Made by a program: the position numbers and the translations under genes. Positions 7,658-15,110 of a stretch of 15,818 nt of DNA are shown one piece after another; the first letter of the stretch is position 1, and every line of letters begins with the position of its first letter. The notes beneath the pieces are model-generated. The model had not been told where the DNA came from. It did not search any database and worked only from the letters and a program-made list of their open reading frames with translations. The stretch comes from Clostridiaceae bacterium (lineage in GTDB: Bacteria > Bacillota > Clostridia > Oscillospirales > Acutalibacteraceae): positions 1-15,818 of the forward strand of contig JAEDIL010000039.1 of the NCBI GenBank assembly GCA_016292455.1, written 5' to 3'.

Positions 7658-8529
7658 GCAACATAGTTCTTGAAACAAAAGATCTCAGCTTCCTGTATTC
7701 CAAAGGCACAACGAGTCAGGTGGCTGCAATCAATGATATAAATGTTCAGATTGAACGCGGAGAGCTTGTCGGTGTAATCGGTCACACAGGCTCCGGAAAA
7801 AGCACTCTGATTGAACACTTCAACGGTATTCTGAAGCCGACGAGCGGCAGTGTTTTCCTTGACGGAAACAATATCTGGCAGGATAAAAAGGGTATCCGGT
7901 CGGTAAGGTTCAGGGTCGGAGTGTGTTTTCAGTACCCGGAATATCAGCTTTTTGAAGATACGGTTGAAAAAGACGTTGCGTTCGGTCCGAAAAATATGGG
8001 TCTTTCGCCAAAGGAAATTGACTTGCGCGTTCGCGAGGCGCTTTCGTTTGTGGGCATTGATGAAAGCTATCTGGAAAAATCTCCGTTTGACCTTTCCGGC
8101 GGAGAAAAGCGCCGCGTTGCAATCGCCGGCGTAATGGCAATGCAGCCGGAAGTATTGGTGCTTGACGAGCCGTGCGCAGGTCTTGACCCTCGCGGCAGGG
8201 ATACCGTGCTTTCTCTGATAAAAAGCTACAAAGAAAAAACCGGCAGCACGGTTATCGTTGTTTCTCACAGCATGGAGGATATTTCACGCATTGCAACCAG
8301 AATTCTTGTGATGAACGAATCACGCCTTGCATATTACGACACCGTCAAAGGTGTTTTTTCTCACGCGGACGAGCTTTATTCAATGGGACTTGATATTCCG
8401 CAGTACACGCGGCTCTTTTTGCTCCTTAAAGAAGCGGGCTATGACGTAGATACCGATATTTATACCTTTGAAGAAGCAAAAAGAGAGCTCTTGCGGCTCT
8501 TTGGCAGGAGGTGCAGGAATGCTGAGTGA
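7654..8529 (+). CDS. ecfA2: ECF transporter ATPase subunit EcfA2
   Basis: The second, non-identical ATPase of the ECF module. The 291-residue protein has Walker A GHTGSGKST (43-51), Q-loop Q93 in CFQYPEYQLFEDTV, signature LSGGEKRR (147-154), Walker B VLVLDE with E172, and switch H205 (VSHSMEDI). The segment IGHTGSGKSTLIEHFNGILKP is close to known EcfA2 proteins, so I assign A2 rather than A1. It starts within the ecfA1 stop (ATGA) after GGAGGA, and its end overlaps ecfT by 11 bases. Both arrangements favour fixed stoichiometry of the complex. Confidence 0.95.
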   Translation: MSNIVLETKDLSFLYSKGTTSQVAAINDINVQIERGELVGVIGHTGSGKSTLIEHFNGILKPTSGSVFLDGNNIWQDKKGIRSVRFRVGVCFQYPEYQLFEDTVEKDVAFGPKNMGLSPKEIDLRVREALSFVGIDESYLEKSPFDLSGGEKRRVAIAGVMAMQPEVLVLDEPCAGLDPRGRDTVLSLIKSYKEKTGSTVIVVSHSMEDISRIATRILVMNESRLAYYDTVKGVFSHADELYSMGLDIPQYTRLFLLLKEAGYDVDTDIYTFEEAKRELLRLFGRRCRNAE

Positions 8530-9334
8530 TATTACAATTGGTCAGTATTACAAGGAAAACTCCTTTGTTCATCGCCTTGACGCGCGGATGAAGCTGATTC
8601 TGACCGTTCTTTTTATCGTAATAATTTTCCTTTGCAAAAACTTTTTTGCTCTTGCGCTGATGCTTTTGCTGACAGGGGTTTCGGTCATTCTTTCAAAGGT
8701 TCCGTTTAGAATGTTTTTCAAAAGCATTAAGCCGATAGTTCCGATAATTCTTTTCACGGTTATACTTAATATGATATATATCAGGGGAGGAACCGTGCTT
8801 TTCTCCTGGTGGAAGCTTGAACTGACAAGCAAAGGTGTTTTTACCGCTGTTTTCATGGCTTTCAGAATAATCTGCCTGATTTTTTGCAGCTCATTGCTGA
8901 CTTATACCACGGCGCCTACGGAGCTTACAGATGCGGTTGAAAGGCTTCTTTCTCCGCTGAAAGTTTTCCATGTTCCCGTCCATTCACTTGCAATGATGAT
9001 GACTCTTGCTCTCAGGTTCATTCCGACGCTGATTGAAGAAATTGATCGCATCATGAACGCTCAGAAAGCGAGAGGAGCTGATTTTGAAAGCGGAAAATTT
9101 CTGAACCGTGTTAAAGCAATGATTCCGGTTCTGATTCCTCTTTTTGTTTCCGCTTTCCGCCGTGCGTATGAGCTTTCCTTTGCAATGACCTGCCGCTGCT
9201 ATCACGGCGGAGACGGCAGAACGAGAATGAAACAGATGAAATACCGCGTTGCAGATTTTGTTTGCATCTTTGTTTTTGCTGTGGCGCTAGTCGGAGTCAT
9301 TCTTCTCAACAATTTCTTCGGAAGGCTGATTTGA
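8519..9334 (+). CDS. ecfT: ECF transporter transmembrane subunit EcfT
   Basis: The integral membrane scaffold joining the EcfA1/EcfA2 ATPases to a substrate-binding S component. The 271-residue protein has hydrophobic segments at roughly 24-60, 70-88, 107-128 and 243-265. Between them lies a cytoplasmic helical region with the ATPase-coupling motifs: A184-R185-G186 in QKARGADF, and a second motif at 222-230 read as AMTCRCYHG where many homologues have ARG or ARC. The ATG at 8519 has AGGAGG at 8506-8511 and yields MLSDITIGQYY, a good family N-terminus; the longer frame from 8468 lies inside ecfA2. truA starts 2 bases after its stop. Confidence 0.95.
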   Translation: MLSDITIGQYYKENSFVHRLDARMKLILTVLFIVIIFLCKNFFALALMLLLTGVSVILSKVPFRMFFKSIKPIVPIILFTVILNMIYIRGGTVLFSWWKLELTSKGVFTAVFMAFRIICLIFCSSLLTYTTAPTELTDAVERLLSPLKVFHVPVHSLAMMMTLALRFIPTLIEEIDRIMNAQKARGADFESGKFLNRVKAMIPVLIPLFVSAFRRAYELSFAMTCRCYHGGDGRTRMKQMKYRVADFVCIFVFAVALVGVILLNNFFGRLI

Positions 9335-9336
9335 TT

Positions 9337-10098
9337 ATGAGAAACATAAAGCTGACGCTGATGTATGACGGCTCGTTTTTCCATGGCTGGCAGCTTCAGC
9401 CGGGTCTTGTTACTGTTGAGGGGGAATTGAGAAAAGCTCTTTTCCGATTGCTCGGTGAGGAAGCAAAGCCGGTTTCGTGCAGCCGTACCGATGCCGGTGT
9501 CCATGCCAATGAGTTCTGCTGCAACTTTAAAACGGAAAACACCAGGGACTGCGAAAAGCTTCTTCGCGGTCTGAATGCGGTTTTGCCGTCTGCCGTTGCG
9601 GTGAAAGGGTGTGAAGAAGTTCCTTTTTCGTTTCACTCGCGATATGACTGCGTTGCAAAGGAATATATATATAAGATCTGGAACGGAAAATCAAGAAATC
9701 CGTTTTATGAGAACCGAGCGTTTCATTATCCGTTTTTGCTTGATTGTGAGCTTATGGATTCTCAGGCAAAGGACTTCATCGGAACGCATGACTTCAAGGC
9801 TTTCTGCGCAAGCGGCTCCTCGGTCAAAACAACCGAAAGAACCGTCTTTGACTGTAAGGTTCAAAGGGAAGATGAGCTTGTCACCTTTTCTGTTAAGGGC
9901 AGCGGCTTTCTCTACAACATGGTTCGCATTATGGTCGGCACTCTGCTTTCAATAAATGAAAATAAAACAGAACCGGGAACAATAGGCGGAATAATACTTT
10001 CCGGGAAAAGAGAAAGAGCCGGCATAACCGCCGAAGCCTGCGGCTTATATCTCAACCGCGTTTTTTATTCAAAGGAGGATCAGCTTGAACCAAAATAA
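9337..10098 (+). CDS. truA: tRNA pseudouridine(38-40) synthase TruA
   Basis: TruA isomerises uridines 38-40 in the anticodon arm of tRNAs. The 253-residue protein starts MRNIKLTLMYDGSFFHGWQ and carries the catalytic aspartate D52 in the CSRTDAGVHA motif. The later motifs FLYNMVRIMVGTL and AGITAEACGLYL are also typical. The ATG at 9337 is preceded by GAAGG at a rather long spacing of about 12 bases. It begins 2 bases after ecfT, so it may depend on re-initiation. The upstream extension to 9262 lies inside ecfT and is rejected. The ecfA1-ecfA2-ecfT-truA order is conserved in Firmicutes, where it normally follows rplQ; it does not here. Confidence 0.97.
   Translation: MRNIKLTLMYDGSFFHGWQLQPGLVTVEGELRKALFRLLGEEAKPVSCSRTDAGVHANEFCCNFKTENTRDCEKLLRGLNAVLPSAVAVKGCEEVPFSFHSRYDCVAKEYIYKIWNGKSRNPFYENRAFHYPFLLDCELMDSQAKDFIGTHDFKAFCASGSSVKTTERTVFDCKVQREDELVTFSVKGSGFLYNMVRIMVGTLLSINENKTEPGTIGGIILSGKRERAGITAEACGLYLNRVFYSKEDQLEPK
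10074..10078 (+). promoter_or_regulatory. Strong ribosome site selecting a TTG start
   Basis: AAAGGAGGAT inside the last codons of truA places a GGAGG core 6 bases before the TTG at 10085. No in-frame ATG or GTG gives a better fit before the membrane anchor. Confidence 0.8.
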
Positions 10099-11242
10099 CA
10101 ATGCTAATAACAAAGGAAAAATCAGGAGCATTCTTGTTGTTGCCGTTATTGTTGCGCTTGTTGCCGCTTGCGCCGTTCTGGCTGCAAAGTTTGCACCTCA
10201 GATCTCTGACGAGGAAAGTGCAGATATAATCAAAGGGGCGGATTCTTCATATCAGCAAAGCGAAAAAGGCTTTCCGCTTTCTTTTTCAAGCAACGACATC
10301 GTAACCGTTTCTTCGGTAGGTTCATACGTTTACGTTGTTTCAAACGAGGTTCTTTTCGGTGTTTCCTCTTCGGGAAAGCTATCCTTTTCCGAGGTCATAA
10401 ATTATTCCGAGCCTGTAATAAAGACCGCCGGAAATTACGCACTTGTTTTTGACCGCATGAGCGGCAAATTCGTTCTGTGCCGGAAAAACCGAGTTATCTT
10501 TAAAGGTCAGAGCGCCGATTCTCAGCAGATAATTACCGCCTGCGTTGCTGCGAACGGAAACTATGCCGTTGCAAGCCGAAGCAAAGAGGCGGCCTGCCTT
10601 CTTACCTATTACAAAAAGAACGGGGAAATGCTGTATCAGTGGGAATGCAGCCGGGATCATATTGTCTCAATTGCTGTTTCTCCGAATTCAAAAAGTCTTG
10701 CCTGTGCCGCTCTTTCGGCTCAGGCCGGTGAAATCGTAACCAACGTTTATCTTCTGGACATATACTCTGACGAAACCGAGTGGGAATACACTGTCAGGGA
10801 CTGCGCCGCAATCAATATAAGCTTTGCTTCCGGCAGCCGGAAGCTCGACCTGCTTTGCAACAGCAAACGAATCCTGCTTGACTCTTCGTCTGATTCCGTT
10901 GAAAGCGAGAACAGATACCCGTCGGATCTGCTTGATTCATACAGCGACCCGAACGGCTACGCTGTGACGCTCACACGAAAATTCGGAGCAATGAATACAT
11001 ACGAACTGACGTGCTATTATCCCGATAACTCTGTCTGCTACGTTTTTGAAACGGAAAAAAAGGTAACAGACGTTTTCTGCGCGGGAAAAAAATCATACAT
11101 TCTGACGCACGATTCTATAATCTGCGTTTCATCATCGGGAAAGGAAAGCAAAACAATTCCGCTTTCTTCTTCAAGTCTGGGACTTTGCGTCAGCGGCGGA
11201 AATATTTATCACTATTCGCTTAATAATCTTTATAAGCATTGA
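10085..11242 (+). CDS. Membrane-anchored propeller-like protein, DUF5711-like
   Basis: Function is unknown. The 385-residue protein has a short Asn-rich, Lys/Arg-containing cytoplasmic tail (1-13), one transmembrane helix (about 14-34, SILVVAVIVALVAACAVLAA), and a long Ser/Tyr/Val-rich extracytoplasmic part built of short beta strands. Recurrent segments such as GSYVYVVSNEVLFGVSSSGKL, GNYALVFDRMSGKFVLCRKN and SILTHDSIICVSSSGK-type strings resemble PQQ/WD-type beta-propeller blades. I place it near the clostridial DUF5711 family from memory of its architecture and its position beside cvpA; this is inference. It starts at TTG (10085) behind a strong GGAGG and overlaps truA by 14 bases, so it is translationally coupled to the upstream operon. 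A surface scaffold or envelope sensor role is possible. Confidence 0.72.
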   Translation: MNQNNNANNKGKIRSILVVAVIVALVAACAVLAAKFAPQISDEESADIIKGADSSYQQSEKGFPLSFSSNDIVTVSSVGSYVYVVSNEVLFGVSSSGKLSFSEVINYSEPVIKTAGNYALVFDRMSGKFVLCRKNRVIFKGQSADSQQIITACVAANGNYAVASRSKEAACLLTYYKKNGEMLYQWECSRDHIVSIAVSPNSKSLACAALSAQAGEIVTNVYLLDIYSDETEWEYTVRDCAAINISFASGSRKLDLLCNSKRILLDSSSDSVESENRYPSDLLDSYSDPNGYAVTLTRKFGAMNTYELTCYYPDNSVCYVFETEKKVTDVFCAGKKSYILTHDSIICVSSSGKESKTIPLSSSSLGLCVSGGNIYHYSLNNLYKH

Positions 11243-11279
11243 CGGGAAAGGCTCAGGCAATAAACTTTTCGGTTAATTG

Positions 11280-11308
11280 TTGTTTCTTGTGTATTTGTGT
11301 GCTATAAT
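11280..11308 (+). promoter_or_regulatory. Promoter of the cvpA-pgsA-clp group
   Basis: A perfect extended -10, TGCTATAAT (TATAAT at 11303-11308), lies in the 106-base gap after the propeller-like gene. A weak -35, TTGTTT (11280-11285), sits 17 bases upstream. No terminator is evident before it, so read-through from the upstream operon may add to expression. Confidence 0.72.
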
Positions 11309-11312
11309 CAAT

Positions 11313-11335
11313 AGAACGATATTTTTAATTGTTCT
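11313..11335 (+). other. Hairpin in cvpA 5' leader
   Basis: AGAACGAT pairs with ATTGTTCT (8 pairs, one G-U) around the loop ATTTTTA. It ends 2 bases before the GGAGG ribosome site (11338-11342) and lies within the first bases of the predicted transcript. It has no T-tract directly after the stem, so it is not a terminator. It could be a 5' stabilising stem or an operator-like inverted repeat. Confidence 0.4.
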
Positions 11336-11348
11336 GCGGAGGTAAAAT

Positions 11349-12053
11349 ATGTCATATATAATTGACCTGGTTCTGGTCCTAATCCTGGTGCTGACAGCGG
11401 TTTTTGCGGCGAAGAGGGGCTTTTTTGCAACGCTCTTTGACCTTGCCGGCTATGTTGTTTCGCTTGTTGCGGCAAAGATTGTTTCTTCAAGCGTTGCTCC
11501 TGCCGTCTTTTCCGATTATTTTGAAGCACCCATCAGAGAACGGCTCGTGGTTTCGCTCGGTGACGTTGCGAATACCGATTATGCGGCGCAGATTGAAAGT
11601 GCCGTGTCCTCAATTCCGGAGAATCTGTCCGGAGTAATGCAGCTTATCGGTATCGACCGTGAAGTGCTTATTGAGCGCGTTTCGTCTGCAAACCTGAAAG
11701 GCTCCGACATCGTTGACGGAATTATGGAAACAATAGCTGTTCCCGTCGGAACTGCAATAATCAGAACGATTCTTTTTGTTGCGCTGTGTATTGCGCTTTC
11801 GTTTGTTTTGAAAATTGTTGTCAGACTTCTTGATAAGGTTATCAAAAAGCTGCCGGCAACCCGTCTGGTCAATTCGGGACTTGGTTTTGTTCTCGGCGTT
11901 CTGAAAGGAATAATCGTTGTTGTTATCGTTTCGCTTCTCTTCGGTGTGGTTTGCGGTCTCATCGGCAACGAACCGCTCATGAAAGGTGCGGACGATTCAA
12001 TAATAATGAACATTGTAAAAGGACTTATGAAATCAATCAGCGGTTATCATTGA
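11349..12053 (+). CDS. CvpA family membrane protein
   Basis: A small integral membrane protein of the CvpA (colicin V production) family; its biochemical role is not firmly known. Of 234 residues, hydrophobic segments lie at about 3-20, 28-46, 126-150 and 170-205. The N-terminal pattern IIDLVLVLILVLTAVFAAKRGFF matches the family signature (D near the start of TM1, K/R-G-F after it). The central region (about 50-125) is soluble and may be extracytoplasmic; it is longer than in the shortest CvpA proteins. The ATG at 11349 follows GGAGG by 6 bases. The gene opens the second transcription unit, upstream of pgsA, and follows the propeller-like gene, so an envelope-linked role is plausible. Confidence 0.85.
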   Translation: MSYIIDLVLVLILVLTAVFAAKRGFFATLFDLAGYVVSLVAAKIVSSSVAPAVFSDYFEAPIRERLVVSLGDVANTDYAAQIESAVSSIPENLSGVMQLIGIDREVLIERVSSANLKGSDIVDGIMETIAVPVGTAIIRTILFVALCIALSFVLKIVVRLLDKVIKKLPATRLVNSGLGFVLGVLKGIIVVVIVSLLFGVVCGLIGNEPLMKGADDSIIMNIVKGLMKSISGYH

Positions 12054-12087
12054 TAAAAGGCATTGTGCCTGATATACGCTTGAAATG

Positions 12088-12093
12088 AAGGAG
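12088..12093 (+). promoter_or_regulatory. pgsA ribosome binding site
   Basis: AAGGAG lies between two in-frame ATG codons (12085 and 12103). It is correctly spaced only for the second, 9 bases downstream, so it decides the start. Confidence 0.8.
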
Positions 12094-12102
12094 AGTAATG
12101 TT

Positions 12103-12744
12103 ATGAAAGATCTTTTTAAAGGCTGCCTGACAATTCCGAATCTTCTTTCGGTTATCAGAATTGCACTCATTCCCGTGTTTGCCGTAATGTATCTCAAAGG
12201 TCAGCCGGTTACTGCAATTATTATTCTCGCTGTGTCAGGTCTCACCGACCTTTTCGACGGCAAAATTGCAAGGCGCTTCAATCAGGTGAGCGCCCTGGGA
12301 AAAATACTTGACCCCGTTGCAGATAAGCTCACTCAGATAACAATTGCCGTTATTCTTTTCATCTGCTTTAAAAAAGCTGATAATACAACAATCAATGCGT
12401 TCGGCTGGGTTTTTCTCGTATTCCTCATCAAGGAGGCAGTAATGGTCATAGGAGGACTCGTAATGTTGCTGATGAACATTCGTCCCGGCGCAGCGGAGCT
12501 TCCCGGAAAGGTTGCAACTTTCACCTTTTACGCCGTAATGCTTCTCATTATTGCTTTCGGTCCGGAGGTTGGTGTACTTACCTCGGTTTTCACTCTGCCG
12601 GATGTTGTTACGGGCGTCCTTGTTGTTGTTGCCGCCTGCACCTGCGTTTTCGCTTTTGCAAGCTATATGCCGGAAACTTACAGACAGTTCCGCGACCATT
12701 TCAGAGAGAAAAAGGCTGAAAAAGCAAAGGCGGCAGAAAAATAA
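12103..12744 (+). CDS. pgsA: CDP-diacylglycerol-glycerol-3-phosphate 3-phosphatidyltransferase (PgsA-type)
   Basis: A membrane enzyme predicted to make phosphatidylglycerophosphate from CDP-diacylglycerol and glycerol-3-phosphate, the entry to phosphatidylglycerol and cardiolipin. The 213-residue protein carries the complete CDP-alcohol phosphotransferase motif DG-x2-AR-x8-G-x3-D-x3-D with D52, G53, A56, R57, G66, D70 and D74. The N-terminus TIPNLLSVIRIALIPVF and LGKILDPVADKL are PgsA-like. Hydrophobic segments lie at about 13-30, 36-50, 76-92, 100-125, 137-155 and 165-190, followed by a Lys/Ala-rich tail (about 198-213). The ATG at 12103 is chosen over 12085 because the ribosome site lies between them. 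A related CDP-alcohol transferase with another acceptor cannot be excluded from sequence alone. Confidence 0.87.
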   Translation: MKDLFKGCLTIPNLLSVIRIALIPVFAVMYLKGQPVTAIIILAVSGLTDLFDGKIARRFNQVSALGKILDPVADKLTQITIAVILFICFKKADNTTINAFGWVFLVFLIKEAVMVIGGLVMLLMNIRPGAAELPGKVATFTFYAVMLLIIAFGPEVGVLTSVFTLPDVVTGVLVVVAACTCVFAFASYMPETYRQFRDHFREKKAEKAKAAEK

Positions 12745-12779
12745 GACTACCCTGCAAATATATTTTCAAGGAGTAATTC

Positions 12780-15104
12780 ATGAAAAAAGTTATGTGTAGC
12801 AGATGCAAAAAGCGTCCTGCTGTAATATTCATATCAAAAATTATTGACGGCAAAACAGTTCCGGAGGGTCTGTGCCTCAATTGCGCCATGGAGATGAACA
12901 TCGGTCCCATCAAGCAGATGATGGACAGCATGGGAATCACCGAAGAGGATGTTGAGGCAATTTCCGAGCAGTTTGGTGAAATGTTCCCCGATTCTGACGA
13001 GGAGGGCGGTTTTGAAGCCGGCGGTTCGCCGACAATGCCTTTCCTTCAAGGACTTCTCGGTGACCTTCAAAACGGTCTTTCCGTTCGTCCCGAAAGCAAG
13101 GAAGGATCCGAAAATCCTTCGGCAGCGGAGACTTCTTCAAAACCGCCGAAAGAAAAGCTGACCCGCAAGCAGCGCAGAGCCGCGGAGAAAAAGCGTAAAT
13201 ATCTGAACCTCTACTGCACTGACCTTACCGCGAGGGCGAGGGAGGGCAAAATTGATAATATTATCGGCAGGGACAAAGAAATTGCGCGTGTTATTCAGAT
13301 TCTTTGCCGACGTTCGAAGAACAATCCCTGCCTTATCGGTGAACCCGGCGTCGGAAAAACCGCAATTTCAGAGGGGCTTGCTTTGAAAATTGCGCGTGGC
13401 GAGGTTCCCGCAAAGCTTGCTGAAAAGGAAATACACCTGCTTGACCTGACCGCTCTTGTTGCCGGAACACAGTTCCGCGGTCAGTTTGAAAGCCGCATCA
13501 AAAACCTTATTGATGAGGTTAAGGCAAACGGAAACATCATTCTGTTCATTGACGAGGTGCATAACCTTGTCGGAACGGGCGATGCCGAAGGTTCAATGAA
13601 CGCCGCCAACATTCTCAAACCGGCTCTTTCACGCGGCGAAATTCAGGTCATCGGTGCAACCACATTCACCGAGTACCGGAAGAACATTGAAAAGGATGCA
13701 GCACTCGAAAGGCGTTTTCAGCCTGTCAAGGTTGATGAACCCTCAATTGAAGATGCAACCGAGATTCTTCTGGGAATCAAGTCATATTATGAAAACTATC
13801 ATCGTGTCCGCATTTCGGATCGGTTGGTGAGAAGAGCCGTTGTTCTTTCCGAAAGATATATCACCGACCGTTTTCTTCCGGACAAAGCCATTGACCTTCT
13901 TGACGAAGCCTGTACCTGTGCCAATCTGCGCAACAAGGCTATCAGTGACCTTGAACTGAACGAACAGAAGCTTGCAGACCTCAGACTTGACGAGGAAGAC
14001 CTTCTTGCTGAGACGGAAAACGTAGACTATGAAGCAATTGCCAACATCAAGTCGGAAATTGTCAAGTGTGAAAACGACAGAGCAGAGCTTTCTGAAAAGG
14101 CTGCGGATAATGCTGTCAGGGAAGAGGACATTGCAAGAGTGATTGAGCTCTGGACTGGCGTTCCGGCAAGCAAGGTTATTGAAAGCGACCTGAAACGTCT
14201 TGCAGGGCTTGAAGAAACGTTGAAAACGAAAATTATCGGTCAGGACGAAGCTGTTGAAGCAATTTCCGCCGCAATACGCCGCAGCCGTGTTCAGATCAGT
14301 CCGCGGCGCCGTCCTGCATCGTTCATTTTTGTCGGACCTACCGGCGTCGGCAAAACCGAACTGGTCAAGCAGATTGCTTCCGAGCTTTTCAACACGCCCG
14401 AAACGCTCATAAGGCTTGACATGTCCGAATTCATGGAAAAGCACAGTGTTTCAAGAATAATCGGCTCGCCTCCGGGTTATGTCGGATATGATGAGGCGGG
14501 ACAGCTTACCGAAAAGGTCAGAAGAAAACCGTATTCTGTTATTCTTTTCGATGAAATTGAAAAAGCTCACCCGGACGTTATGAACATCCTTCTTCAGATT
14601 CTTGACGAAGGAAGAATAACGGACGCTCAGGGCAGAACCGTCAATTTTGAGAATACCATAATTGTTATGACCTCAAATGCAGGCAGTGAGCAAAAAAGCG
14701 GAGCTCTCGGTTTCGGAAAGGATAAGACTGATGCCACAAAGGAGCGCATCATGAAGGCTCTTTCAGATTTTCTCCGTCCGGAATTTCTCGGCAGAGTGGA
14801 CGAAATTGCCGTCTTTAACCCGCTCAGCGAAGAGAGCTTTGAAAGAATATCCGGACTGATGCTCTCTGAGCTCAGAGACTCGCTCAGGGAAAAAGCTATT
14901 GAGCTTTCGTGGACCGATGATGTTCTGAGGTATCTTGCCGAAAAATCCGTCGGAGGAAAGCGCGGCGCGCGTGATCTTCGCAATGTAATCCGCAGGGAGG
15001 TTGAGGATGAAATTGCAACAATAATTATTGACAATGCCGAAACACCCTTGAGCGCGATTGCAATTACCGCCGCTGACGGAAAGCTTGAACTAAAATATCT
15101 ATAA
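12780..15104 (+). CDS. ClpE/ClpC-type AAA+ unfoldase with N-terminal zinc finger
   Basis: A Hsp100 ATPase predicted to unfold proteins for ClpP. The 774-residue protein begins with a McsA/ClpE-like four-cysteine zinc finger (C6-x2-C9 ... C32-x2-C35) instead of a Clp-N repeat domain. Then comes a roughly 100-residue acidic to basic linker (about 45-145, ending in a KLTRKQRRAAEKKRK cluster). AAA1 has Walker A GEPGVGKT (187-194), Walker B ILFIDE (254-259) and arginine residues in LERRF (309-313). A short middle coiled coil (about 380-445) is ClpC/ClpE-sized, not ClpB-sized. AAA2 has Walker A GPTGVGKT (519-526), Walker B VILFDE (587-592), and sensor 2 GARDLR (729-734). An LGF tripeptide (643-645) sits where ClpC carries its VGF ClpP-docking loop. 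The ATG follows AAGGAG. No CtsR heptad repeat or CIRCE element occurs in the 35 bases upstream. ClpE is the closest architecture, but the linker is longer than in typical ClpE, so I give no symbol. Confidence 0.92.
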   Translation: MKKVMCSRCKKRPAVIFISKIIDGKTVPEGLCLNCAMEMNIGPIKQMMDSMGITEEDVEAISEQFGEMFPDSDEEGGFEAGGSPTMPFLQGLLGDLQNGLSVRPESKEGSENPSAAETSSKPPKEKLTRKQRRAAEKKRKYLNLYCTDLTARAREGKIDNIIGRDKEIARVIQILCRRSKNNPCLIGEPGVGKTAISEGLALKIARGEVPAKLAEKEIHLLDLTALVAGTQFRGQFESRIKNLIDEVKANGNIILFIDEVHNLVGTGDAEGSMNAANILKPALSRGEIQVIGATTFTEYRKNIEKDAALERRFQPVKVDEPSIEDATEILLGIKSYYENYHRVRISDRLVRRAVVLSERYITDRFLPDKAIDLLDEACTCANLRNKAISDLELNEQKLADLRLDEEDLLAETENVDYEAIANIKSEIVKCENDRAELSEKAADNAVREEDIARVIELWTGVPASKVIESDLKRLAGLEETLKTKIIGQDEAVEAISAAIRRSRVQISPRRRPASFIFVGPTGVGKTELVKQIASELFNTPETLIRLDMSEFMEKHSVSRIIGSPPGYVGYDEAGQLTEKVRRKPYSVILFDEIEKAHPDVMNILLQILDEGRITDAQGRTVNFENTIIVMTSNAGSEQKSGALGFGKDKTDATKERIMKALSDFLRPEFLGRVDEIAVFNPLSEESFERISGLMLSELRDSLREKAIELSWTDDVLRYLAEKSVGGKRGARDLRNVIRREVEDEIATIIIDNAETPLSAIAITAADGKLELKYL

Positions 15105-15110
15105 TTGTTT

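Noticed and set aside
7543..8268. Minus-strand 241-codon open frame opposite ecfA1/ecfA2
   Set aside because: It lies wholly antisense to two well-conserved ATPase genes, crosses their junction, has no ribosome site that I can see, and its translation shows no recognisable domain.
12060..12074. Small inverted repeat AGGCA-TTG-TGCCT between cvpA and pgsA
   Set aside because: Only 5 pairs and no T-tract, so it cannot be supported as a terminator or operator.
12745..12779. CtsR or CIRCE operator before the clp gene
   Set aside because: Neither the GGTCAAA-type heptad repeat nor the TTAGCACTC/GAGTGCTAA pair is present.
13782..14444. Minus-strand 220-codon open frame opposite the clp gene
   Set aside because: Antisense to the conserved AAA1-AAA2 region; composition reflects the reverse of a biased coding frame, and no start signal is visible.
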